A stretch of 64,000 bases of DNA from Frateuria_A sp035943815 (GTDB lineage Bacteria; Pseudomonadota; Gammaproteobacteria; Xanthomonadales; Rhodanobacteraceae): contig NZ_DASZBU010000014.1 in assembly GCF_035943815.1 (NCBI RefSeq), positions 62,001-126,000 of the forward strand. Direction: 5' to 3'. The position numbers and the translations under genes were made by a program. Below are positions 17,694-26,071 of the stretch, in pieces (the stretch's first letter is position 1; every line of letters starts with the position of its first letter). Below the pieces are notes generated by a model. The model made no database searches and had not been told where the DNA came from. It worked only from the letters and a program-made list of their open reading frames with translations.

Positions 17694-18887
17694 TCAGAGC
17701 CGCCCGCCCTGATCGGCTGCCAGCAATTCGGCGGCCAGCGGAAGCGCATCCAGGCCGCGCGCGAACAGCATGGCCTGGAAGCGTTCGCCCATCTGTTCGG
17801 GCATCGTCAGCCGGCGCACCTCCTGCGCCAGCCGGTGGCGAGCGAGGTCGTCGGCCGCTTGCGCGTACGCCTGCTCGAACACGCCCTGCAGGCCGCTCGC
17901 CAGCAGAAACGGCGCCTGCGGCAGGTACGCCGCCACGCCGAAACCGGCGCTGTTGCCAGCCTCCGCCAGCGCGGTGAAATCGACCGAGGCGGTCAGGTCG
18001 TTGAGCCCGGGCAGGTAGAGCGGATCGGCGTGGGCGTGGTGGCGGTAGTGCGCCATCAGCGTGCCATCCCGGCGTTCGGCTAGGTAGTACTCGCGGCGCA
18101 CGTAGCCGTAGTCGACGAACAGCATCACGCCGGCCTCGAGCGAGCCGGCCACCGCCTGGATCCAGTACGGCAGCTGCGGCAGCACTTCGGAGCGGTAGCC
18201 GTCCTCGAACGGCCGGCCGAGGTCGCGCTCCAGGTGGCGCACGGCGCCGGCGACCAGCGCGTCGGCCGGACGGTCGGTGCGCATCAGCCGGCCTTCGCCA
18301 TCCAGCGCCACGTGTTCCTCGTAGACCTCGCCGGTGCGCAGGGTGAAGCGCGTGGTCGGCAAGGCGTCGACGACCTCGTTGGCGAACAGCACGCCGCGCC
18401 AGCCATCTTCCGGCGGGCGGTCCAGCCAGGCCACGCGCGCGTTGAGCCCGGCCGGCAGGGCGGTGGCGAGCCGTTCGCGCTGGCGCTCGCGCAGGTCGGC
18501 GCTGGGTTCCAGGATCAGGTAGCGGCGCGGCGGCACGCCGGCGTCGGCGAAGGCGAGCAGCGCGGCCTCGGCGAACGCGCCGCTGCCGCCGCCGAGCTCG
18601 AGGAAATCCGCCTGCTCGCCCAGCATCGCCATGACCGGCTGCACCGCGTTGACCACGCAGCGGGCGAACAGGCCACCGAGTTCCGGCGCCGTGACGAAAT
18701 CGCCCGCCGCGCCGAACTTGGTCTTGCCCGCGCTGTAGTAGCCCAGGCCCGGTGCGTAAAGGCAGCGCTCCATGTACTGCGCGAACGGCATCGGGCCCTG
18801 CGAGGCGATCTGCGTGCGCAGCAGCTGCAGCAGGCGTTCGGAATGCGCGCGCTCGTCGGCGCCAGGATCGGGGAGTCGGGAGGCCAT
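17694..18887 (-). CDS. SAM-dependent methyltransferase, MidA/NDUFAF7 family
   Basis: 397 residues. The family (DUF185) methylates an arginine of the NDUFS2 subunit of respiratory complex I in mitochondria; bacterial members are usually unassigned. Landmarks are PMPFAQYMERCLYAPGLGYYS, DFVTAPELGGLFARC, the SAM loop FLELGGGSGAFAEAAL, and the C-terminal DLTASVDFTALAEAG. The ATG at 18887 starts the conserved MASRLPDP region. It lies downstream of the 705-residue TonB receptor gene on the same strand, 106 bases apart; no functional link is evident. Confidence 0.88.
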   Translation of the reverse strand: MASRLPDPGADERAHSERLLQLLRTQIASQGPMPFAQYMERCLYAPGLGYYSAGKTKFGAAGDFVTAPELGGLFARCVVNAVQPVMAMLGEQADFLELGGGSGAFAEAALLAFADAGVPPRRYLILEPSADLRERQRERLATALPAGLNARVAWLDRPPEDGWRGVLFANEVVDALPTTRFTLRTGEVYEEHVALDGEGRLMRTDRPADALVAGAVRHLERDLGRPFEDGYRSEVLPQLPYWIQAVAGSLEAGVMLFVDYGYVRREYYLAERRDGTLMAHYRHHAHADPLYLPGLNDLTASVDFTALAEAGNSAGFGVAAYLPQAPFLLASGLQGVFEQAYAQAADDLARHRLAQEVRRLTMPEQMGERFQAMLFARGLDALPLAAELLAADQGGRL

Positions 18888-18993
18888 GGGTCGCGGCTGG
18901 TGCAAAAGGTGCACAGGGTAGCCGATGCGGCGTGGGCATCCTGTTTTGGACGCCACGCTGGCCTCCGGCTCATGCGCGGGAAGGAGCTGCCGC

Positions 18994-21111
18994 TCAAAAA
19001 TCCTTCTGCAGACTGAGGTACACCCCGCGCCGTGGGCCGAACTGCGGCGCGCCCACGCCGATGCCGCTGCCGTCGCGTAGCTCGTAGCTGCGATCCAGTG
19101 CGTTGATGACCGCCAGCTGCGTGTGCAGGTCGCCCAGGTGACCCCAGCTGAAGTCGTGCGCAAGGCTCAGGTTGAGCTGGAAGTATGCCGGCAGCGAGGC
19201 GCCGTTGGGCACGCGGCCGTTCTTGCGCAGGCCGCTGCCGAACAGGTAGTCGGCGCCCACGCGGGTCTTGTCCGAAAGCGTGTAGCTCAGGCCGCCGGAG
19301 GAGGAATACGCCTGGTCGTGGTCGAGGAAGATGTAGTGGTCGGCGAGGTAGGCCAGATCGCCCGGGTCGAAATGGTACTGGCTGGTGATGACCCGGCTGC
19401 CGATCGCCTGGCTGGCTGCCAGGTTGAAGTAGGCGCTGAACGGGCCGCTGTCGTAGTTGGCGGTGAACTCCACGCCCTTGATCCGGCCTTTTGCGTAGTT
19501 GAAGGTGGAATACACCAGCGCGGCGCCGAACTGGCCTTCGTCCTGCAGGCGCCGCACCTTGCGGTAATAGGTGTCCAGGCCCAGGGTGAGAGGACCAAAC
19601 TGCTGCTGCACGCCGACATCGAAATAGTCGCTGCGCTCGCTCAGCGGCGTGTTGTCGCCGGCGTGCGGCAAGGCATTGGTCGTTCCATCGAACTTTTCGA
19701 TATTCGTCGTGGTGATCGCCTCGGTCGCCGGCGGCGTGAAGTAGCGGGAGTAGCCGGCGTGCAGCACGGTGCTGTCGGTCGCCTGGTACACCAGGCCCAG
19801 GCGCGGGCTGAGCTGGCTTTCGGTGCGGAACGCATGGTAGCGGTCGCCGCGCAGGCCGTAGTTCACCGTCAGCTTGTCGCCGATGCTCCACTCGTCCTGC
19901 AGGTAGGCCGACCACGTCCTGGCGGTCAGTCGGTTGCCGTCCGCGATGAGGATCGGCGTGGTGCTCGCCTGGTTGCCGGTGGCGTCGGTCGGGAACACGT
20001 AGGCGTCATTGCGGCTAGGCGCGCGCTCGAAGCTGCCGTAGACGCCGTAGCGCAGGGTGTGGTTGTCGCCCAGCGGCGTGGCGAAGTCGGCCTGCAGGGT
20101 GCTGGCGCGGTTGCTGCGGTCGATGGTCGAGGCGACGCCGTTGAACATCAGGTCGCCGACGAGGTCGGGGATGAACTGGAGGCTGGAATAGCGCTGACCC
20201 AGCGACACCTGGTAGTCGGTGGCGCCCAGCTTGCCCTGCAGCGAAAGCACGCCGAAGCGGGTGTTCTCGCGCTGTCGCTCATCGAGCCGGGCGGAGTCGA
20301 AGTACACGGTATCCAGGTAGCCGAACTGCGGCGACTGCCCCGGATTGTTCGGGATATGGAAGCGGTTGTTGCTGACCCCGAACAGCAGGCTCAGGCGCGT
20401 GTCGTCGTCGATCAGGTAGGAGACGTCGCCGAAACCCTTCACCTGGTGGGTGCGGTCGTGGATCGGCCTGCGGCTGGACGTGGGGTTCTCCACGCCCACG
20501 TCGCTCTGCAGGTAGTTGGCGGTGAAGAAGAAGCTCCAGCGGTCGTTGCTGCCCCACAGCGAGGCGTTCGGATTGAGCATGCCGAACGAGCCGCCGGTGA
20601 CTCCGACGCTGCCGCCGTCGCCGAGCTGGCGTCCGCTCTTGGTGGTGATGTCCACCACGGCGGCGGTGCGCAGGCCGTATTGCGCCGGCAGGGCACCATC
20701 GAGCAGCTTCACGGTCTCCACGGTGCGCGCATCCAGCGCCTGCCCGAAGCCGGCGATCGATTCGGGGATGATCACGCCGTTGATGCGGTACTGCAGGTTG
20801 GCGTGGTCGCCGCGCACGTGCAGACCGCCGTAGGAATCCTGCACCACGCCCGGCGCCTGCAGCACGACCTGGTTGAGCGGCGTGGACGCGCCAAGCGGCA
20901 ATTGCTGGATCGCCTTCTCATCGATCACGTACTGGCTGGAACCGGTATCGGGCGACAGCGCGTTGCGCGACCGGTCCAGGGCGCCGCTGACGTCGACCGT
21001 GCCCAGCTGGCGCACCTGCGGCGGAGCGGTGGCCGCCGTCGTCGTATTGTCGGCAAAGGCCGGGGCCGCCAATGCCAGAGCAAGACTGGCGGCGAGCAGG
21101 GGGCGGTTCAT
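18994..21111 (-). CDS. TonB-dependent receptor (705 residues), possibly zinc-regulated
   Basis: Outer-membrane transporter with a signal peptide (ending APAFADN), a TonB-box-like LGTVDVSGALD at about residue 36, a plug (VVLQAPGVVQDSYGGLHVRG, then VETVKLLDGALPAQYGLRTAAVVDI) and a 22-strand-type barrel ending in aromatic Phe (VYLSLQKDF). It is of the shorter class typical of metal or siderophore receptors. The promoter at 21152-21180 overlaps a sequence close to the gammaproteobacterial Zur box, which would fit a zinc-uptake (ZnuD-like) role. This is inference from the operator; the protein has no obvious long His-rich loop. Confidence 0.88.
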   Translation of the reverse strand: MNRPLLAASLALALAAPAFADNTTTAATAPPQVRQLGTVDVSGALDRSRNALSPDTGSSQYVIDEKAIQQLPLGASTPLNQVVLQAPGVVQDSYGGLHVRGDHANLQYRINGVIIPESIAGFGQALDARTVETVKLLDGALPAQYGLRTAAVVDITTKSGRQLGDGGSVGVTGGSFGMLNPNASLWGSNDRWSFFFTANYLQSDVGVENPTSSRRPIHDRTHQVKGFGDVSYLIDDDTRLSLLFGVSNNRFHIPNNPGQSPQFGYLDTVYFDSARLDERQRENTRFGVLSLQGKLGATDYQVSLGQRYSSLQFIPDLVGDLMFNGVASTIDRSNRASTLQADFATPLGDNHTLRYGVYGSFERAPSRNDAYVFPTDATGNQASTTPILIADGNRLTARTWSAYLQDEWSIGDKLTVNYGLRGDRYHAFRTESQLSPRLGLVYQATDSTVLHAGYSRYFTPPATEAITTTNIEKFDGTTNALPHAGDNTPLSERSDYFDVGVQQQFGPLTLGLDTYYRKVRRLQDEGQFGAALVYSTFNYAKGRIKGVEFTANYDSGPFSAYFNLAASQAIGSRVITSQYHFDPGDLAYLADHYIFLDHDQAYSSSGGLSYTLSDKTRVGADYLFGSGLRKNGRVPNGASLPAYFQLNLSLAHDFSWGHLGDLHTQLAVINALDRSYELRDGSGIGVGAPQFGPRRGVYLSLQKDF

Positions 21112-21148
21112 CGTGGCTCCGTCGGCGGAATGAGGTTCTTCTTTAAGA

Positions 21149-21164
21149 TATATTATAACGTTTC
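21149..21164 (-). promoter_or_regulatory. Zur-box-like operator over the TonB receptor -10 region
   Basis: Read leftwards the sequence is GAAACGTTATAATATA, which differs at one position from the left two-thirds of the classic Zur box GAAATGTTATAATATAAC of znu promoters. The right half-site decays (TCTTAAAG instead of ACATTTC). It covers the -10 hexamer, the place where a repressor would act. The AT-rich -10 itself contributes some of the similarity. Confidence 0.45.
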
Positions 21165-21180
21165 ATTCGGACTCCGACAA
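21152..21180 (-). promoter_or_regulatory. Sigma-70 promoter of the 705-residue TonB receptor gene
   Basis: TATAAT at 21157-21152 (perfect -10) and TTGTCG at 21180-21175 (4 of 6 matches to the -35) are spaced by 17 bases on the minus strand. Transcription would begin near 21145, giving a leader of about 34 bases with a GGAG ribosome site before the ATG at 21111. Confidence 0.75.
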
Positions 21181-21256
21181 AGATCATGGGCACTGCGTTC
21201 CCGCCCATTCACGTCCTCCCACCCACACTGGCGTTCTCCGCTTGGAAGGACGAACC

Positions 21257-21931
21257 ATGGCCAAGCCGCCGATCCAAATTCCCGCCGTGCCCGCAACCGC
21301 CGATCATGGGCGGCTCGCAACGGCGATCCTCGATTTCGCCAGCCAGATTCCGGATAGCCAGGTCCATCGCGGCCTCCATCCCGAAGCGAAGGCCCAGGAG
21401 CTGGTCCGCCAGGCGGCACGCAAGGCGGCGCTGACGGCCGGCTCGCTGGCCTTGCCGCCCGGGCCGCTGGGATGGTTGACGGTGCTGCCCGAACTGGTGG
21501 CGATCTGGCGCATCCAGGCACAGATGGTCAGCGACATCGCCGCGGCCTACGGGCAGCACGCCAGCCTCGGCCGCGAGCAGATGCTCTGGTGCCTGTTCCG
21601 CCACACCGCCGCGCAGGCCTTCCGCGACCTGGTGGTACGCCTGGGCGACCGGCTGCTCTTCCGCCAGCTTTCCGCCACAGTGGCCGAACGGGTGGCACGG
21701 CGCATCGGCATCAGCCTGTCGCAGCGCGCGGTGGGCGCCGGCATCTCGCGCTGGCTGCCGGTGGTCGGCGCCGCCGGCGTGGGCGCCTACGCCTGGTACG
21801 ACACCCGCAGCGTGGGGCGCACGGCGATCGAGCTGTTCGGCAGCGGCAGCCTCGTGCAGACCGAACCGTTGGCGACGCCAACCGACTCCATGCAGGAACC
21901 CGACGCGGGCGTTTCGCCGCCGGATCGGTGA
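21257..21931 (+). CDS. EcsC family protein
   Basis: 224 residues starting at MAKPPIQIP after GGAAGGACGAACC. The Gly/Pro-rich GSLALPPGPLGWLTVLPELVAIWRIQAQMV stretch and the later RWLPVVGAAGVGAYAWYDT are typical of EcsC-like proteins, which carry amphipathic and hydrophobic helices and are probably membrane-associated. EcsC is linked to an ABC transporter in Bacillus; no transporter is near this gene. Function unknown. Confidence 0.7.
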   Translation: MAKPPIQIPAVPATADHGRLATAILDFASQIPDSQVHRGLHPEAKAQELVRQAARKAALTAGSLALPPGPLGWLTVLPELVAIWRIQAQMVSDIAAAYGQHASLGREQMLWCLFRHTAAQAFRDLVVRLGDRLLFRQLSATVAERVARRIGISLSQRAVGAGISRWLPVVGAAGVGAYAWYDTRSVGRTAIELFGSGSLVQTEPLATPTDSMQEPDAGVSPPDR

Positions 21932-21962
21932 CGCCCCGCCCGCTTTGCGGCAAGCTCGCCGC

Positions 21963-22709
21963 ATGAGCACCGAGCCTTCCCGCCCCGTCGCCCTGGTCAC
22001 CGGCGCTGCCCGCCGCGTCGGCGCGACCATCGCCCGCACCTTGCACGCAGCCGGCTACGACATCGCGCTGCACCACCGCCACTCCGCCGGCGAGGCGGCG
22101 GCGCTGCGCGCGCAACTGGAACGCGAACGGCCCGGCAGCACGCTCGGCGTGCAGGTCGACCTGGCCGCGATCGAGCACCTGCCCGCGCTGATCGAAGACG
22201 TGCTGGCGCACTTCGGCCGGCTCGATGCGCTGGTCAACAACGCCTCGGCCTTCTATCCCACGCCCATCGGGAGCGTTACGCCAACGCACTGGAACGAACT
22301 GTTTGCCTCCAACGCGCAGGCGCCGTTCTTTCTCGTCCAGGCCGCCTTGCCCGCGCTGCGCGCGGCGCGCGGCGCGATCGTCAACCTGGTCGATATCTAT
22401 GCCGAGCGCGCACTCGCCGGCCATCCGGTGTACGTCATGGCAAAGGCCGCCCTGGCCGCGATGACGCGCACGCTGGCGCAGGACCTGGCGCCGGAGGTAC
22501 GCATCAACGGCGTCGCCCCCGGCGCGGTGCTGTGGCCGGCCGAGGGCAAGGATTACGACGATCGCGCCGCGCTGCTGGCGCGCACGCCGCTCGGGCGCGC
22601 CGGCACGCCGGAGGATGTCGCCTCCGCCGTGCTGTGGCTGCTGCGCGATGCGCCCTTCGTCACCGGCCAGATCATCCGCGTGGACGGCGGCCGTACGCTG
22701 GCGGTCTAG
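21963..22709 (+). CDS. folM: Pteridine reductase / dihydromonapterin reductase FolM
   Basis: Short-chain dehydrogenase of 248 residues. TGAARRVG at residues 13-20 is the pteridine-reductase form of the nucleotide-binding loop, followed by the helix and LHHRHSAGEA. NNASAFYPTPIG, the YVMAKAAL catalytic Tyr-Lys pair and NGVAPGAVLWP also match FolM/PTR1. It reduces dihydromonapterin or dihydrobiopterin with NADPH and can supply dihydrofolate reductase activity. folB and folK lie 1-1.5 kb away on the opposite strand, fitting a pterin cluster. Confidence 0.9.
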   Translation: MSTEPSRPVALVTGAARRVGATIARTLHAAGYDIALHHRHSAGEAAALRAQLERERPGSTLGVQVDLAAIEHLPALIEDVLAHFGRLDALVNNASAFYPTPIGSVTPTHWNELFASNAQAPFFLVQAALPALRAARGAIVNLVDIYAERALAGHPVYVMAKAALAAMTRTLAQDLAPEVRINGVAPGAVLWPAEGKDYDDRAALLARTPLGRAGTPEDVASAVLWLLRDAPFVTGQIIRVDGGRTLAV

Positions 22710-22712
22710 CCG

Positions 22713-23570
22713 TCACTTCTTCGTGCGGAAAGCGTTTTCCAGCAGCGCTTGGTCGAAACCGGCGCCCGCCTGGCCGACCTCGGCATAGCGGTACAGCGCC
22801 GCTGCATAGATGCCCTGCAGCGAGGCCTGCACCAGGCTGAGCAGCACCAAGGCGACCACCACCACGCCCACCGCCACCACCAGCGCCGGCAGCGAGTGCA
22901 GCGCCACTGCGCCGCCTATCAGCACCGCGCCGGCCAGAATGGCGAGGAAGGTCATCAGCCCGAACGCGGCACCCAGGCCGACGCTGCCGATCAGGTTCTC
23001 GCCCCAGGTGCGCTTGAGCAGCTCTACGCTGCGCTTGACCGCATCGACCGGTCCGATGTCCTGGCTGGCCAGCACGGGCACCACCAGGAAGGTCGCAACC
23101 GTCCACGCCAGACCGAGCAGGCCGGCCACCAGCCGCCCGATCAGACCCAGTCGCTCCTGCAACGCGCGCAGGAACAGGCCCACCGTCGCGGCGATCAAGG
23201 CATAGCCCAGGATGCTGGTCCAGCGCGAGCGCGCCAGGGCGAGGCCATCGGACAGGCTGGTCGGCTCGCCGCGCAGGTGCCGCAGCGCACAGCCGGCCAG
23301 CGCCGTGTTGAAGAACACGATGACGAAGTACTGCACCAGGTAAAAGGCGAAGAACACCAGCCAGGTGACCGGCGACCAGCGATGGGCCTGACCGGCCAGG
23401 TGGGCGTCGTCCGCCAGCACCGCCAGCGCCACCGGCACCAGGAAACTGGCCGCCACCACCAGCGAGCAGACACCCGACAGCAAGGGGAAGGCCAACAGTG
23501 CCTTGTCCGAGCGCAGCATCGCCGCACTCGCCTTCATCAACGACCAGCTGCGCGCGAACTTGCCTGCCAT
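22713..23570 (-). CDS. DUF6159 family integral membrane protein
   Basis: 285 residues with about six membrane helices (for example LAFPLLSGVCSLVVAASFLV and LVVAVGVVVVALVLLSLVQ). The start FARSWSLMKASAAMLRSDKALL and the CALRHLRGEPTSLSDGL cytoplasmic loop match the DUF6159 / glycerophosphoryl-diester-like membrane domain family. Function unknown. The start at 23570 is the ATG directly before the conserved MAGKFARSW. It is 73 bases downstream of folK on the same strand. Confidence 0.8.
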   Translation of the reverse strand: MAGKFARSWSLMKASAAMLRSDKALLAFPLLSGVCSLVVAASFLVPVALAVLADDAHLAGQAHRWSPVTWLVFFAFYLVQYFVIVFFNTALAGCALRHLRGEPTSLSDGLALARSRWTSILGYALIAATVGLFLRALQERLGLIGRLVAGLLGLAWTVATFLVVPVLASQDIGPVDAVKRSVELLKRTWGENLIGSVGLGAAFGLMTFLAILAGAVLIGGAVALHSLPALVVAVGVVVVALVLLSLVQASLQGIYAAALYRYAEVGQAGAGFDQALLENAFRTKK

Positions 23571-23643
23571 AAGCCCCCCTCGATCCGTGAATGCCAGGCG
23601 CCTTTCTAGCATCGGCGTCGGCAGCGCGACAGTGGCGCAGCGG

Positions 23644-24135
23644 CTAAGGCCAGGGCAGCGGCTCGGGCGTGAGCGGCTCGCTTTCCTGCGCGAACGCGGC
23701 CCACAGGTCGGCCATGCGGCGGCCGTCGCTTGGATGGCGCGCGTCGGGCGCGATGTCGGCCAGCGGCCGCAGCACGAAGGCGTGGCGCAGTTCGTCGCGC
23801 GGCACCTGCAGGTGACCTGACCCGTCGATCACCGCGTCGCCGTAGAGCACCAGGTCCACGTCCAGCGTGCGGTCGGCATAGCGCGGCACGTCACGGCGGC
23901 GGCCGTGGCGATCCTCCAGCGCGTGCAGCCAGCCGTTCAGTGCTTCGGGCGACAGGTCGGTATCCAGGCCGACCGCGAGGTTGATGAAATCCGGGCCGTC
24001 GAAGCCCACCGCGCGGCTGCGGTAGGCGGGTGATACGGCCAGCTCGCCGAAGCGGGCCTTCAGCTCGTCCAGCGCGGCGCGCAGATAGCGGTGCGGCTGC
24101 AGGTTGGAGCCGAGGCTGAGATAGGCGCGCGTCAC
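23644..24135 (-). CDS. folK: 2-amino-4-hydroxy-6-hydroxymethyldihydropteridine diphosphokinase
   Basis: 163 residues. Transfers pyrophosphate from ATP to 6-hydroxymethyl-7,8-dihydropterin in folate synthesis. SLGSNLQPHRYLRAAL is the N-terminal signature, DRHGRRRDVPRYADRTLDVDLVLYGD carries the substrate and Mg-ATP residues, and VPRDELRHAFVLRPLADIAP is the C-terminal motif. It overlaps folB by 4 bases, indicating coupled translation. Confidence 0.96.
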   Translation of the reverse strand: MTRAYLSLGSNLQPHRYLRAALDELKARFGELAVSPAYRSRAVGFDGPDFINLAVGLDTDLSPEALNGWLHALEDRHGRRRDVPRYADRTLDVDLVLYGDAVIDGSGHLQVPRDELRHAFVLRPLADIAPDARHPSDGRRMADLWAAFAQESEPLTPEPLPWP

Positions 24136-24488
24136 GGCCGCGTGCCGCGCTCGATGCGCACGCCCACCGCGCGCGCGCCGCGCACGGCGCCCGGCTTGGA
24201 GAGTTTCAGCCGCACCCAGGCGACGCCGAACTCCTCAAGGATGATCGCAGCGCAGCGCTCGGCCAGCGTCTCCACCAGGCCGAAGCTGGAATCGCCAACG
24301 TACTCGATCAACCGCTTGGACACGTCCTTGTAATTGAGCGTATGGGCGATGTCGTCGCTCGCCGCCGGCACGGTGTTGTCGAAGGCCATCTCGATGTCGA
24401 AGGCGAGCGTCTGGCGCACCCGCCGCTCCCAGTCGTAGATGCCGATCACTGCGTCGATGCGCAGGTCTTCGATGAAAACGATGTCCAT
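24132..24488 (-). CDS. folB: Dihydroneopterin aldolase
   Basis: 118 residues. Cleaves 7,8-dihydroneopterin to 6-hydroxymethyl-7,8-dihydropterin and glycolaldehyde, the step before FolK. MDIVFIEDLRIDAVIGIYDWERRVRQTL is split around the conserved GIYDWER motif; LNYKDVSKRLIEYV and SFGLVETLAERCAAIIL complete the fold. The ATG at 24488 starts exactly at the family N-terminus. Order is tsaD, folB, folK, all leftwards. Confidence 0.95.
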   Translation of the reverse strand: MDIVFIEDLRIDAVIGIYDWERRVRQTLAFDIEMAFDNTVPAASDDIAHTLNYKDVSKRLIEYVGDSSFGLVETLAERCAAIILEEFGVAWVRLKLSKPGAVRGARAVGVRIERGTRP

Positions 24489-24602
24489 GCGGCGAAGGGT
24501 CGGCAACTTGGCCGGGCGATGCAAGCGGCGTGTCGCAGCCCCGGGCCCGGGAGCGCCGATCCGCGCGGGTTCTCCCGCCCCGCTAGGACGATGGCGCCCC
24601 GG

Positions 24603-25664
24603 CTATACCGCCGGCAGACTTTCCAGATCCCACCGGGGCGACACGCGCACCGCGTCGTCCTGGCCCTGCCCCGCCGCCAGCCGGATCGCGCCTGCCAGCG
24701 CGATCATGGCGCCGTTGTCGGTGCAGAACTGAAGCCGCGGGAAATACGTGCGGAAACCATCCTTCTGGCCGGCTGCCGCCAGCGTGTCGCGCAGGCGCCG
24801 GTTGGCGCCGACGCCGCCGGCGATTACCAACCGCTGGGTACCGGTGGCCTCGAGCGCGCGGCGGCACTTGATCACCAGCGTGTCGACGATGGCTTCCTCG
24901 AATCCGCGCGCGATGTCGGCACGGGTCTGTTCGGACTGGTCGGAGTGCTGCCAGGCGAGCAGTACCTGGGTCTTCAGGCCCGAGAAGCTGAAGTCCAGTC
25001 CCGGCCGGTCGGTCATCGGGCGCGAGAAGCGGAACACACCCGGCCTGCCCTGCTCGGCCAGCTTCGCCAGCGCCGGGCCGCCCGGATAAGGCAGGCCCAT
25101 CAGCTTGGCGGTCTTGTCGAAGGCCTCGCCGGCCGCGTCGTCCAGGGTGTCGCCGAGGATGCGGTAGCGGCCGATCGCGGCCACCTCGACCAGCATGGAG
25201 TGGCCGCCGGAAACCAGCAGCGCCACGAACGGCGGCTCGGGCGGATCGGCCTCCAGCAGCGGCGCCAGCAGGTGGCCTTCCATGTGGTGCACGCCGATCG
25301 CCGGTACGTTGAGCGCCCAGGCCATCGCCCGCGCTGCGGCGGCGCCGACCAGCAGCGCACCGACGAGGCCGGGCCCGGCGGTATAGGCCACACCGCCGAG
25401 ATCGGCCGGGGTCAGGCCCGCCTGTGCCAGCGCCTCGCGTACCAGCGGCAGCAGTTTGCGCACGTGGTCGCGGCTGGCCAGTTCCGGCACCACGCCGCCG
25501 TAGTCCGCGTGCAGCTTGATCTGGCTGTAGAGCGTGTGCGCAAGCAGGCCGCGGCCGGGCTCATCGGGCTCCCAGCGCAGCAGCGCCACGCCGGTCTCGT
25601 CGCAGGAGGTTTCCACGCCGAGAACGGGCTTGCCGAGCGGGTTTGAAAGTTGGCTGGTATGCAC
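24603..25664 (-). CDS. tsaD: tRNA N6-adenosine threonylcarbamoyltransferase TsaD
   Basis: 353 residues. With TsaB and TsaE it transfers threonylcarbamoyl to A37 of ANN-decoding tRNAs. VLGVETSCDETGVALL and the metal-binding histidines in GVHHMEGHLLAPLLE are diagnostic, as are LVSGGHSMLVEV and GGVGANRRLRDTL. It is divergent from rpsU; the two starts are 72 bases apart and the rpsU -10 box overlaps this start codon region, so the two promoters are interleaved. Confidence 0.97.
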   Translation of the reverse strand: MHTSQLSNPLGKPVLGVETSCDETGVALLRWEPDEPGRGLLAHTLYSQIKLHADYGGVVPELASRDHVRKLLPLVREALAQAGLTPADLGGVAYTAGPGLVGALLVGAAAARAMAWALNVPAIGVHHMEGHLLAPLLEADPPEPPFVALLVSGGHSMLVEVAAIGRYRILGDTLDDAAGEAFDKTAKLMGLPYPGGPALAKLAEQGRPGVFRFSRPMTDRPGLDFSFSGLKTQVLLAWQHSDQSEQTRADIARGFEEAIVDTLVIKCRRALEATGTQRLVIAGGVGANRRLRDTLAAAGQKDGFRTYFPRLQFCTDNGAMIALAGAIRLAAGQGQDDAVRVSPRWDLESLPAV

Positions 25665-25672
25665 GCTATACT
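25643..25672 (+). promoter_or_regulatory. Sigma-70 promoter of rpsU
   Basis: TTGAAA (25643-25648) and TATACT (25667-25672) are spaced by 18 bases. Both hexamers match the consensus at five and five positions. The expected leader to the rpsU ATG at 25737 is about 58 bases and carries a GGAG ribosome site. Confidence 0.7.
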
Positions 25673-25736
25673 TCGCGGCTCGCCCTATTCTGAAGGCGCG
25701 CCAGGTTGGCGGGCCAGTTTACCACCCGGAGTTTTC

Positions 25737-25952
25737 ATGCCCAGCGTAAAAGTTCGCGAGAACGAGCCGTTCGAGCTTGCCCTGCGCCGTTTCAAGCGTA
25801 CCTGCGAAAAGGCCGGCGTCCTTGCCGAGACCCGCAAGCGCGAGTTCTACGAGAAGCCGACCCAGGAGCGCAAGCGCAAGCGTGCCGCTGCGGTGAAGCG
25901 CCACCTGCGCCGCCTCTCGCGCGACGTTTCGCGCAAGACCCGGATGTACTGA
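25737..25952 (+). CDS. rpsU: 30S ribosomal protein S21
   Basis: 71 residues, the usual length. MPSVKVRENEPFELALRRFKR and the strongly basic tail ERKRKRAAAVKRHLRR identify it. S21 helps the 30S subunit bind mRNA through the anti-Shine-Dalgarno region. GGAG 6 bases before the ATG sets the start. It opens the rpsU-yqeY-dnaG block. Confidence 0.98.
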   Translation: MPSVKVRENEPFELALRRFKRTCEKAGVLAETRKREFYEKPTQERKRKRAAAVKRHLRRLSRDVSRKTRMY

Positions 25953-26017
25953 TCCACCTCGCCGCAGCGCAGCGCGCGGCAAGGAGATCTTCCGGCGGCA
26001 CGACCGCCACATCCCAA

Positions 26018-26051
26018 GGGCCGGTGTTGCCGCGTGGCAACGCCGGCCTTT
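26018..26051 (+). terminator. Strong hairpin between rpsU and yqeY
   Basis: A 13-bp stem (26019-26031 with 26036-26048, one G-U pair) around a GCGT loop, followed by TTTCGCATTT. It may end most rpsU transcripts and let a fraction read into yqeY and dnaG, as the internal terminator of the E. coli macromolecular synthesis operon does. The U-run is interrupted, so termination would be partial. Confidence 0.6.
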
Positions 26052-26071
26052 CGCATTTCCGGAGCCCAACC

